11,547 bases of DNA from an uncultured Oscillospiraceae bacterium (GTDB lineage: Bacteria; Bacillota; Clostridia; Oscillospirales; Ruminococcaceae): the NCBI GenBank assembly GCA_934465295.1, contig CAKSKU010000032.1, forward strand, positions 1-11,547, read 5' to 3'. The translations under genes and the position numbers were made by a program. Under the pieces are notes generated by a model. It was not told the origin of the DNA, did no database searches, and saw only the letters and a program-made list of their open reading frames with translations. Below are positions 1 through 5,658 of the stretch, one piece after another; positions within the stretch are counted from its first letter, which is position 1, and every line of letters starts with the position of its first letter.

Positions 1-60
1 TTTTTTGAAGTTTTTCGTACTTTTTTGCTCTCTTTCGGGGTTTCCCTCGTTGACAGCTTT

Positions 61-92
61 ATTATATTACCACTTTTTGCAGTGATTGTCAA
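61..92 (-). promoter_or_regulatory. Sigma-A promoter for a gene beyond the left edge
   Basis: Read on the minus strand there is a perfect TTGACA -35 (87-92), a 17-base spacer and a TAATAT -10 (64-69). A perfect TATAAT lies three bases further on (61-66), at a 20-base spacing. Transcription would start near 57 and leave the window leftward. No ATG or GTG occurs between there and position 1, so the leader is at least about 57 nt. The gene it serves cannot be seen. Confidence 0.7.
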
Positions 93-171
93 GCGTTTTT
101 GATCGGTTCTATGTTTTGTTCGTTTTTTTTGACATTTTTCTGCTTTTTGTATGCAAATCATACAATATAAA

Positions 172-1002
172 TCAATTCACCGAGGTCATAAATCCAATGT
201 AATCCAGTTCATTCACATAAACATTCTTTACACTCTCGTCAACATCATTGAATACTACACAATAATTGCATACAACATCGTTCCCGCTCGTTTCATCGCT
301 GTAATAGTAACGGTAAACGTTCGTGACCGTATTATCGATCCCTTTTATAATAGAATACGGAGTCAGTCCGAGTGCCCTGTCGACCGCCTTGCGCTTCATA
401 CCATATTCAACTGCCGTCAGCTCGATCTTTTTCTGACTGTGATGACCCTTCCAGTTCTTCTGGAGCTGTGAAAAATCATAGTATGTTACCCTGTCGATCG
501 TTTCATCATTCGCCAGCGAAACTGCGATCGCCCACTCGGGGAAGCTCACGCCCTCGATCTTTATCGTCAGATTTCCCTCGCAAATATTGTCAAAATCGCC
601 GAGCTGATTTACCGCATCATATTTCGATACCTTCGTAAAATCGGTCTCTGTCTTAGCCTCAGCATAAGCAAGGTTGCGTCCGATCGGCACGTTTTTCAGC
701 ACCTTTTCACCCTCGGACGGCAAATTCATCAGCACAAATATTGCAGCCGCCGCCAATACTATTACAACAGCCACCGTGATAAGCACAGGCTTTACCTTGG
801 ACTTTTTCACAGCAGTATCTCCGCCATCGGCAGCCTTTTCCCTGCGCTTTTTCTTTTTGCCCGACCTTTTTTCCCTTGCGTCAGTCTGCTTTGCACTCTC
901 ATCAAGCGCACTCATTATATTTTCCGAAGAAAGATCTTCTCCGCAGCCGCCGCAGAATGCAGCACCGTCTTCATTTTCAAATCCGCATTTTGGACATTTC
1001 AT
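172..1002 (-). CDS. Membrane-anchored zinc-ribbon protein, possible BamE/SmpA-like C-terminal domain
   Basis: 276 residues. A zinc ribbon opens the protein: Cys3, Cys6, Cys17 and Cys20 in a CxxC-x10-CxxC arrangement (CPKCG ... CGGCG), like the short N-terminal zinc ribbons of many Firmicute membrane proteins. A Lys/Arg-rich linker follows (about 45-71), then one hydrophobic segment (about 72-92), then about 184 soluble residues predicted to be outside the membrane. In the C-terminal part, GMKRKAVDRALG (201-212) followed by Tyr-rich beta-like stretches resembles the SmpA/BamE fold; this is inference. An outside CNYC pair (Cys245, Cys248) is also present. The frame stays open back to an ATG at 1126-1128, but that ATG lies in the spacer of this gene's promoter, so the ATG at 1000-1002, preceded by AAAGGA, is the start. 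The function is unknown. It is transcribed divergently from the alcohol dehydrogenase gene. Confidence 0.85.
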   Translation of the reverse strand: MKCPKCGFENEDGAAFCGGCGEDLSSENIMSALDESAKQTDAREKRSGKKKKRREKAADGGDTAVKKSKVKPVLITVAVVIVLAAAAIFVLMNLPSEGEKVLKNVPIGRNLAYAEAKTETDFTKVSKYDAVNQLGDFDNICEGNLTIKIEGVSFPEWAIAVSLANDETIDRVTYYDFSQLQKNWKGHHSQKKIELTAVEYGMKRKAVDRALGLTPYSIIKGIDNTVTNVYRYYYSDETSGNDVVCNYCVVFNDVDESVKNVYVNELDYIGFMTSVN

Positions 1003-1098
1003 AATTCCGTTGATCCTTTCCGTGTGTTTATTTTTTGTCAAAAGTGAACGAAAATCTTCCGTTTTTCTAGTATTTATCCATAAAATTATCGCCGCAAA

Positions 1099-1115
1099 AA
1101 CAGTGCGATACTGTT
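1099..1115. repeat. Perfect 6-bp dyad at the start of the zinc-ribbon transcript
   Basis: AACAGT (1099-1104) and ACTGTT (1110-1115) form a perfect inverted repeat with a 5-base centre. It begins four bases beyond the -10 box of the leftward promoter and overlaps the expected transcription start near 1112. It could be an operator or a short 5'-end hairpin in the mRNA (the minus strand continues with TTTT). No regulator can be assigned. Confidence 0.4.
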
Positions 1116-1118
1116 CTA

Positions 1119-1147
1119 ATATTATCATTTTTTCTCTTTTTTGTCAA
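1119..1147 (-). promoter_or_regulatory. Sigma-A promoter of the zinc-ribbon gene
   Basis: On the minus strand there is a perfect TTGACA -35 (1142-1147), a 17-base spacer and a TAATAT -10 (1119-1124). The expected start near 1112 gives a leader of about 110 nt before the ATG at 1002. The layout matches the promoter at 61-92. Its position excludes the upstream in-frame ATG at 1128 as a translation start. Confidence 0.8.
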
Positions 1148-1215
1148 GCATACGACAGAAACTCCCTCAAAAAGTGTTATTCCATAATCGGCATAAAACA
1201 TTCCAATAAAAGCAT

Positions 1216-1244
1216 TTCACTTTGTCTAACTTTTATGTTATAAT
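1216..1244 (+). promoter_or_regulatory. Extended -10 promoter of the alcohol dehydrogenase gene
   Basis: A perfect TATAAT -10 (1239-1244) is preceded by TG plus one base (1236-1238), which is an extended -10. At 17 bases upstream sits TTCACT (1216-1221), matching TTGACA at four of six positions. The start is expected near 1251, giving a leader of about 100 nt. The poor -35 with a strong extended -10 leaves room for an activator. ATTCCA occurs twice just upstream, 21 bases apart (1179 and 1200). Confidence 0.7.
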
Positions 1245-1263
1245 CAATTTATAGAAAGAGTAT

Positions 1264-1291
1264 AAAAGTTTTGCAAATTGTTGAAACTTTT
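1264..1291. repeat. 8-bp inverted repeat in the alcohol dehydrogenase leader
   Basis: AAAAGTTT (1264-1271) and AAACTTTT (1284-1291) are perfect complements around a 12-base centre. With small bulges, the flanking AGTATA and TATACT (up to about 1302) can pair as well, giving an AT-rich structure of about 45 bases right after the predicted start. It could be an mRNA 5' stem or an operator. The centre contains TTGTTGAA, reminiscent of one half of a Rex site, but no matching second half is present. Confidence 0.4.
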
Positions 1292-1354
1292 TCTATACTT
1301 TATACAACTAAATGCTTATCATTAAAATCTAACTTAAAACTGGAGGAATTTGTT

Positions 1355-2572
1355 ATGGCAAGATTTACTTTACCAAGAGACCTGTATTTCGGAAAAGGCG
1401 CAATTGAGAACCTTAAAACTTTTAAGGGCAAAAAGGCAATGATCGTTGTCGGCGGAGGTTCAATGAAGCGTTTCGGATTCCTCCAGAAAGCCGAAGATTT
1501 TCTTAAGCAGGCAGGTATGGAGGTTGCCCTCTATGAAGGCGTAGAACCCGACCCGTCCGTTGAAACCGTTATGAAGGGCGCTCAGGCTATGCTCGACTTC
1601 GGACCTGACTGGATCGTTGCTATCGGCGGCGGCTCGCCTATCGACGCTGCAAAGGCAATGTGGATAAAGTATGAGTACCCCGATTGTACATTTGAAGATA
1701 TGTGCAAGGTTTTCGGTATCCCCGAGCTTCGTAAAAAAGCTAAATTCTGTGCAATTTCTTCAACCTCGGGTACAGCTACCGAAGTTACCGCATTCTCCAT
1801 CATTACAGACTATTCAAAGGGAATCAAGTACCCTATCGCCGATTTCGAGATAACCCCCGATGTTGCTATCGTTGACCCCGACCTTGCTGAAACAATGCCG
1901 CAGAAGCTTGTTGCTCATACAGGTATGGACGCTATCACACACGCTATCGAAGCTTACGTTTCGACCGCAAACAGCAGCTATTCCGACCCTCTCGCTATCC
2001 ACGCTATCGAAATGATACAGGCTGATCTCGTTGATTCTTATAACGGAGATATGGCCGCCCGTGACAGAATGCACGATGCACAGTGCCTCGCAGGTATGGC
2101 ATTCTCGAACGCCCTCCTCGGCATCGTTCACTCAATGGCTCATAAAACAGGCGCAGCATTTGCTGACTACGGCGCACATATTATCCACGGCGCAGCAAAC
2201 GCAATGTACCTCCCGAAGGTCATCGCATTCAACGCAAAAGACCCCACCGCTAAGAAGCGTTACGGCGTAATTGCGGATTATATGCACCTCGGCGGAGCAA
2301 ACGACGATGAAAAGGTAAAGCTCCTCATAGAGTTCCTCAGAGGTATGAACGATAAGCTCAAAATTCCTCACTGCATCAAGAATTACGGCGCAGACAGCTA
2401 TCCGACAGAGCAGGGCTTCGTTCCCGAGAACGTATTCCTCGAAAGACTTCCCGATATCGCAAAGAACGCTATCGGCGATGCATGCACAGGCTCGAACCCA
2501 CGTCAGCCATCGCAGGAAGAAATGGAAAAGCTGCTTAAGTGCTGCTACTACGATACAGACGTTGATTTCTGA
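1355..2572 (+). CDS. Iron-containing (group III) alcohol dehydrogenase, probably NADPH-dependent
   Basis: 405 residues, a normal length for the family. These enzymes interconvert aldehydes and alcohols, for example acetaldehyde/ethanol or butyraldehyde/butanol, and dispose of reducing power in fermentation. The family is seen in GGGSPIDAAK (91-100, nucleotide binding) and in the expected metal ligands Asp192, His196 (GMDAITH), His259 (GIVHSMAH) and His278 (IIHGAANA). In the N-terminal Rossmann part, VVGGGSMKR (31-39) has Gly-Ser where NADH-specific FucO has Asp, as in the NADPH enzymes YqhD and clostridial butanol dehydrogenases, so NADPH preference is inferred. The start is the ATG at 1355, eight bases after GGAGG (1342-1346); a TTG 84 bases upstream in the same frame has no ribosome binding site. 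It has its own promoter and terminator. The exact substrate cannot be read from sequence. Confidence 0.95.
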   Translation: MARFTLPRDLYFGKGAIENLKTFKGKKAMIVVGGGSMKRFGFLQKAEDFLKQAGMEVALYEGVEPDPSVETVMKGAQAMLDFGPDWIVAIGGGSPIDAAKAMWIKYEYPDCTFEDMCKVFGIPELRKKAKFCAISSTSGTATEVTAFSIITDYSKGIKYPIADFEITPDVAIVDPDLAETMPQKLVAHTGMDAITHAIEAYVSTANSSYSDPLAIHAIEMIQADLVDSYNGDMAARDRMHDAQCLAGMAFSNALLGIVHSMAHKTGAAFADYGAHIIHGAANAMYLPKVIAFNAKDPTAKKRYGVIADYMHLGGANDDEKVKLLIEFLRGMNDKLKIPHCIKNYGADSYPTEQGFVPENVFLERLPDIAKNAIGDACTGSNPRQPSQEEMEKLLKCCYYDTDVDF

Positions 2573-2586
2573 TACATAACAAAAAC

Positions 2587-2626
2587 AGCCGCCGCAGGAA
2601 TTTCGCTTGCGGCGGCTTAATATTTT
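2587..2626 (+). terminator. Intrinsic terminator after the alcohol dehydrogenase gene
   Basis: AGCCGCCGCA (2587-2596) pairs perfectly with TGCGGCGGCT (2608-2617), extendable by a G-T and a G-C pair to leave a 7-base loop. It is followed by the T-rich TTAATATTTT. It lies 15 bases after the stop codon. On the other strand the stem is followed by GTTTTTG, so it may work in both directions. Confidence 0.85.
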
Positions 2627-2655
2627 ATGCCAAAAAGCTAAAAAGGATATACAAA

Positions 2656-3108
2656 ATGAACTTTGATGAAAACTACCGCTCGTTCCTGAATGACTTCGGA
2701 AAGGGAAGAAAAGCCGTCCTCTCCACAGCCGAAAACAATATCGTTTCCTCACGGATGATGAGCGTCATCCAAATTGACGGCATATTCTATTTTCAGACGG
2801 ATAAAACGTTCCAAAAGTACCGACAGCTTACGCAAAACCACAATGTCGCCCTGTGTATAGACAATATCCAGATCGAGGGCGAAGCAGAAGAAATAGGTCA
2901 CCCGCTGAAAAATCCCGACTTCTGCAAGGTTTTTGAAGAGTGCTTCAAAGGCTCGTTCGATGCCTATACCTCGCTTGAAAACGAACGTCTTTTCACCGTA
3001 AAACCTGCTTATATACAGCGTTGGATCTACAAAAACGGCTCACCCTTTATCGAAAGCTTCGACTTCAAAACGCATACTTATAAATTTGAACAGTATATTG
3101 GGATATAA
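2656..3108 (+). CDS. Pyridoxamine 5'-phosphate oxidase-like flavin split-barrel protein
   Basis: 150 residues. The protein looks like the small PNPOx-related FMN-binding split-barrel family (PF01243 type): an N-terminal helix, then VLSTAENNIVSSRMMSV (21-37), DGIFYFQTD (41-49), a Lys/Arg-containing helix KTFQKYRQLTQNHNVALCI (50-68) and the strand IQIEGEAEEIG (71-81). These small members usually bind FMN or another flavin and have unassigned reductase or oxidase roles; true vitamin B6 oxidase activity is not implied. A C-terminal WIYKNG...FDF stretch completes the barrel. The start is the ATG at 2656, with AAGGA (2643-2647) eight bases upstream. It begins only about 30 bases beyond the terminator of the preceding gene and I see no promoter between, so it may rely on read-through. 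Confidence 0.8.
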   Translation: MNFDENYRSFLNDFGKGRKAVLSTAENNIVSSRMMSVIQIDGIFYFQTDKTFQKYRQLTQNHNVALCIDNIQIEGEAEEIGHPLKNPDFCKVFEECFKGSFDAYTSLENERLFTVKPAYIQRWIYKNGSPFIESFDFKTHTYKFEQYIGI

Positions 3109-3193
3109 AAACGAATTTTTTCTTCTTGAAAAATTTTCACTGACATACCTACCCCATCACTGTTCCATGCTGCGTTTTACCATTCATAGAGCG
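3109..3193. other. Intergenic stretch with no gene, start of the convergent gap
   Basis: This is the first part of the 380-base gap between the convergent genes ending at 3108 and 3489. It contains a weak AT-only dyad just after the stop (TTTTTC ... GAAAAA, about 3117-3133), which is a poor terminator. Nothing coding is visible in the whole gap. The rest of it is described as separate hairpins and repeats. Confidence 0.5.
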
Positions 3194-3239
3194 TTGAAGC
3201 TTCAAATCCACTCACTTCGTTCGTGGATTTTTGCTTCAA
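3194..3239. repeat. Interrupted hairpin in the convergent gap
   Basis: TTGAAGC (3194-3200) pairs with GCTTCAA (3233-3239) and AAATCCAC (3204-3211) with GTGGATTT (3223-3230), separated by a small internal loop; the apical loop is 11 bases. TTGAAGCTTCAA (3194-3205) is itself a 12-base palindrome, so the outer arm can pair in two ways. No T-tract follows, so it is not an ordinary terminator. Confidence 0.55.
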
Positions 3240-3265
3240 GGATAGATTTTTGAGGGAAAAAATTG

Positions 3266-3345
3266 GCGCAATTCACATTTATGGTTTTACGAAACTGCGT
3301 TTATCATAGTTCGTTTTACCTCTTTTGTGTGAATTGCGCTTTTTT
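3266..3345 (+). terminator. Long structured element with a 12-bp closing stem and T-tail
   Basis: GCGCAATTCACA (3266-3277) and TGTGAATTGCGC (3328-3339) are perfect complements, followed at once by six T (3340-3345). A run of A (about 3257-3262) precedes the element, so the minus strand shows a similar T-run after the stem. The 50 bases inside can fold further: GGT with ACC, ACGAA with TTCGT. Lying between convergent genes, it could serve as a bidirectional terminator for the flavin protein gene and dapL. The large folded interior is unusual for that, and a small non-coding RNA or a miniature inverted-repeat element is possible. Confidence 0.55.
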
Positions 3346-3371
3346 AGCTGTTAGTGATTTACGCTTATTGC

Positions 3372-3393
3372 AACTAACGTTATGCTGTTAGTT
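3372..3393. repeat. AACTAAC/GTTAGTT dyad with a third upstream copy
   Basis: AACTAAC (3372-3378) and GTTAGTT (3387-3393) form a perfect 7-bp stem with an 8-base loop. Another GTTAGT at 3350-3355, within a repeated GCTGTTAGT, can compete for the same AACTAAC arm. The dyad sits between the 80-base element and the hairpin trio and may belong to the same repeat unit. Confidence 0.5.
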
Positions 3394-3404
3394 TAGAGGT
3401 GTTT

Positions 3405-3470
3405 CGCTCTCTGCGGAGAGCGACGAGGGACGCTGTCCCCTCGACCCCTGCCACCCTTTGAAAAGCGTGG
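3405..3470. repeat. Three consecutive GC-rich hairpins, probable dispersed intergenic repeat
   Basis: Three stems stand almost back to back: CGCTCTC/GAGAGCG (3405-3422, 4-base loop TGCG); CGAGGGAC/GTCCCCTCG (3424-3443, one bulge, 3-base loop); and a CCAC..CTTT/AAAG..GTGG stem with one mismatch (3451-3470). The base composition is clearly more GC-rich than the rest of the gap. From general familiarity, gut Ruminococcaceae genomes carry many intergenic copies of sequences with this pattern (a stem ending in a TGCGG turn, a GAGGG stem, then a CCACC...GGTGG stem). I could not check copy number. It lies 18 bases past the dapL stop and could take part in ending that transcript. Confidence 0.6.
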
Positions 3471-3488
3471 ACGTAAACTTTAGTTTTT

Positions 3489-4697
3489 TTACTTTTTCAA
3501 AAGCTTTTTAAGTCTTTCCATTGCCTCAATAGTGTTTTCTTTCGTGCCGAATGCTGTCAGTCTGAACCAGCCCTTGCCGTTCGGACCAAAGCCCTCGCCC
3601 GGAGTTCCGACGACCTGAATTTCGTGAAGCAGATAATCAAAAAACTCCCAGCTGCCCATTCCGTTCGGGCATTTGAGCCAGATATATGGCGAGTTCTTGC
3701 CGCCTGTGTACTTGATGCCAAGCTCCTCGCAGGTCTCGCTCATGATGCGGGCATTTTCCATATAATAGTCGATGTCGGCGTGTGTCTGCTTCTGTCCCTC
3801 CTCGGTGAAAACAGCCTCGGCTGCTCTCTGAACGGGATAGGAAACGCCGTTGAACTTGCTTCCCTGACGTCTTGACCATATCTTCGCAACGCTCACTTTT
3901 TCGCCCGACTCGGTAACAGCTTCAAGCTCCTTGGGAATTACCGTGTAACCGCATCTCGTTCCCGTGAAGCCTGCCGTTTTGGACAGCGAGCATATTTCAA
4001 TCGCACATTTTCTTGCACCCTCGACCGTGAAAATGCTTCTCACAAGGCTCTTGTCACGGATAAAAGCTTCGTAAGCACTGTCGAAAATGATTATCGCATT
4101 CTTTCTGACAGCATAATCGACCCAGACTTTGAGCTGCTCCTTTGTGTAGACCGAACCCGTAGGATTGTTCGGCGAGCAAAGATAGATAATATCGCAGTCA
4201 ACGCTCTCATCGGGCATTGCCGCAAAACCGTTCTCCTCGTTGGACGAAGCGTAAATTATCTCTTTTCCGCTCATCGTGTTCGAGTCAACATAAACAGGAT
4301 AAGCAGGGTCGGTAATAACGATCCTGTTCCTGCTGCTGAAAATATCGACAATGTTTCCGCAGTCGCTCTTCGCACCGTCGCTTATAAGAATTTCCTCGGG
4401 CGAAACGTCAGCACCGATCGCATTTTTATAGTATCCCGAGATCGCTTCACGAAGAAAATCGTAACCCTTGCCGCTGTCCTCATAACCGCGGAATGTTTCG
4501 GGTCTGCCCATTTCGTCAGCAGCTTTTTTCATTGCCTCAACAACAACAGGCGCAAGCGGTCTTGTTACGTCGCCGATGCCCATTCTGATAAGCTTCTTAT
4601 CGGGATTAGCCTCACGGTATGCATTGAGCTTCTTCGCAATATCGATAAAAAGATAATTTTCTTTGAGCTTCAAAAAATTTTCATTTATATAAGCCAT
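3489..4697 (-). CDS. dapL: LL-diaminopimelate aminotransferase
   Basis: 402 residues. DapL (EC 2.6.1.83) makes LL-2,6-diaminopimelate from tetrahydrodipicolinate and glutamate in one step, bypassing the acylated DapD/DapC/DapE route. It is a fold-type I PLP enzyme. The N-terminal block MAYINENFLKLKENYLF and GIGDVTRPL (40-48) are typical of DapL. The PLP site is seen in SDGAKSD (106-112), CSPNNPTG (174-181), FDSAYEAF (205-212) and the Schiff-base lysine Lys240 in SLSKTAGFTGTR; Arg379 (WFRLTAFG) should bind the substrate carboxylate. The frame allows a GTG nine bases further upstream, but that is only two bases from the AAAGGA ribosome binding site, so the ATG at 4697 is preferred. It begins 21 bases after dapF on the same strand, making a two-gene operon for consecutive steps. 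Confidence 0.96.
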   Translation of the reverse strand: MAYINENFLKLKENYLFIDIAKKLNAYREANPDKKLIRMGIGDVTRPLAPVVVEAMKKAADEMGRPETFRGYEDSGKGYDFLREAISGYYKNAIGADVSPEEILISDGAKSDCGNIVDIFSSRNRIVITDPAYPVYVDSNTMSGKEIIYASSNEENGFAAMPDESVDCDIIYLCSPNNPTGSVYTKEQLKVWVDYAVRKNAIIIFDSAYEAFIRDKSLVRSIFTVEGARKCAIEICSLSKTAGFTGTRCGYTVIPKELEAVTESGEKVSVAKIWSRRQGSKFNGVSYPVQRAAEAVFTEEGQKQTHADIDYYMENARIMSETCEELGIKYTGGKNSPYIWLKCPNGMGSWEFFDYLLHEIQVVGTPGEGFGPNGKGWFRLTAFGTKENTIEAMERLKKLLKK

Positions 4698-4718
4698 TTT
4701 CAGCACGTTCCTTTCAAA

Positions 4719-5558
4719 TCAAAGCTTGATCTCGCCGTCAAAAACAGTCTCAGCAGGGCCGCTCATTATAATGTGATTGTTGTCACTGCGGTAGGTTATC
4801 GTGAGATCGCCGCCCCTGAGCTTCAGCGTTATCGGCTCGTCCTTTTTGCAGAAACCGTTCAGCACAGCCGCTGTCGCAGTCGCACAGGCTCCCGTTCCGC
4901 AAGCCCATGTTTCGCCCGAACCACGCTCCCAGACACGCATCTTAATAGTGTGTCCGTCAAGTATTTCACAGAATTCCGTGTTCACACGCTCGGGGAAAAT
5001 AGGGTCATTCTCATAATCAGGGCCTATCTTTTCAAGATCAAGTCCGTCAATTTTGCTCGTGAAAACGACCGCATGAGGATTTCCCATAGACACTGCCGTA
5101 ATGTTCACACTCTTTCCGTTGACATCTATCGGCTTGTTGATGAAACTGTCACCCTTTGCTAACATCGGGATATCCTTGGGAACAAGAATTGGCTCGCCCA
5201 TATCAACATCGACCGTCTTTACAATACCGTCCACAGGGTGAAGCGTCAGATACTTGATGCCGCTCTTCGTTTCAAGCGTTATCTTCGTCTTGTCCGTCAG
5301 CTTGTTGTCATAAACATATTTGCCGATGCAGCGTGTGGCATTGCCGCACATCATACCCTCCGAACCGTCTGCGTTGAACATCCTCATTCGGAAATCAGCC
5401 TTTTCGGACGGCATAATAAGCACCAATCCGTCTCCGCCGATGCCGAAATGGCGGTCGCTGACCCTGATCGAAACCTTTTCGGGTTCATCGACCTTTTCCT
5501 CGAAGCAGTTGACATAGATATAGTCGTTGCCAATTCCCTGCATTTTGGTAAAGCGCAT
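4719..5558 (-). CDS. dapF: Diaminopimelate epimerase
   Basis: 279 residues, a normal length. DapF (EC 5.1.1.7) converts LL- to meso-diaminopimelate, the direct precursor of lysine and the cross-linking residue of many peptidoglycans. It is cofactor-free and uses two cysteines: Cys71 in MMCGNATRC and Cys220 in WACGTGAC. Other expected active-site residues are Asn11 (GIGNDY), Asn160 (MGNPHAV), Asn193 (RVNTEF) and Glu211-Arg212 (WERGSGET). The two pseudo-symmetric halves are intact. The start is the ATG at 5558, eight bases after AAGGAA. It is the first gene of the dapF-dapL pair. Upstream are a terminator and a GTTTTG/CAAAAC dyad. I do not see a convincing promoter in the 98-base gap, so transcription could also come through from the ANTAR gene. 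Confidence 0.97.
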   Translation of the reverse strand: MRFTKMQGIGNDYIYVNCFEEKVDEPEKVSIRVSDRHFGIGGDGLVLIMPSEKADFRMRMFNADGSEGMMCGNATRCIGKYVYDNKLTDKTKITLETKSGIKYLTLHPVDGIVKTVDVDMGEPILVPKDIPMLAKGDSFINKPIDVNGKSVNITAVSMGNPHAVVFTSKIDGLDLEKIGPDYENDPIFPERVNTEFCEILDGHTIKMRVWERGSGETWACGTGACATATAAVLNGFCKKDEPITLKLRGGDLTITYRSDNNHIIMSGPAETVFDGEIKL

Positions 5559-5620
5559 AAAAACACTTCCTTACAATATTATGATCAGTCAAAGTAAAAC
5601 CATATTCGCAAAACATACCC

Positions 5621-5636
5621 GTTTTGTTACCAAAAC
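5621..5636. repeat. GTTTTG/CAAAAC dyad upstream of dapF
   Basis: GTTTTG (5621-5626) and CAAAAC (5631-5636) are perfect complements around TTAC. On the minus strand one arm is also part of the T-rich tail of the ANTAR-gene terminator, so the two structures overlap. It lies 63-78 bases before the dapF start and could be an operator for the dap pair. This is speculative. Confidence 0.35.
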
Positions 5637-5658
5637 AAAAGCCGCAGGGCTTCCCTGC
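5633..5658 (-). terminator. Intrinsic terminator overlapping the ANTAR gene stop codon
   Basis: On the minus strand GCAGGG and CCCTGC (5644-5658) form a 6-bp GC-rich stem with a 3-base loop, followed by GGCTTTTGTTTTG. The first base of the stem belongs to the TAG stop codon (5658-5660). The T-run is broken by a G, so some read-through into dapF is plausible. Confidence 0.65.

Noticed and set aside
147..165. TTGTATG/CATACAA inverted repeat as the terminator of the zinc-ribbon gene
   Set aside because: The stem is short and AT-rich, and on the minus strand it is followed by AAAAGCAG rather than T residues. No terminator could be assigned to that gene.
674..1243. Open frame of 189 codons on the plus strand
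   Set aside because: It is antisense to the zinc-ribbon gene and its promoter, has low-complexity Ser/Phe/Ala-rich translation and no ribosome binding site. It is a shadow.
1271..1295. Rex repressor site in the alcohol dehydrogenase leader
   Set aside because: TTGTTGAA matches only one half of the palindrome and no TTAACAA-like second half follows at the right spacing.
1271..1354. 28-codon N-terminal extension of the alcohol dehydrogenase from a TTG
   Set aside because: No ribosome binding site lies before the TTG, the stretch coincides with the leader inverted repeat, and GGAGG is ideally placed for the ATG at 1355.
2132..2752. Open frame of 206 codons on the minus strand, rich in cysteine
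   Set aside because: It runs antisense through the alcohol dehydrogenase gene, its terminator and the start of the next gene. The cysteines come from reversed alanine and threonine codons of the true gene.
3194..3470. CRISPR-like repeat cluster in the convergent gap
   Set aside because: The units are different hairpins of different sequence and spacing. There is no identical direct repeat with unique spacers.
5559..5657. Lysine riboswitch upstream of dapF
   Set aside because: The gap is only 99 bases and shows just a short terminator and a 6-bp dyad. A lysine riboswitch needs about 170 or more structured bases.
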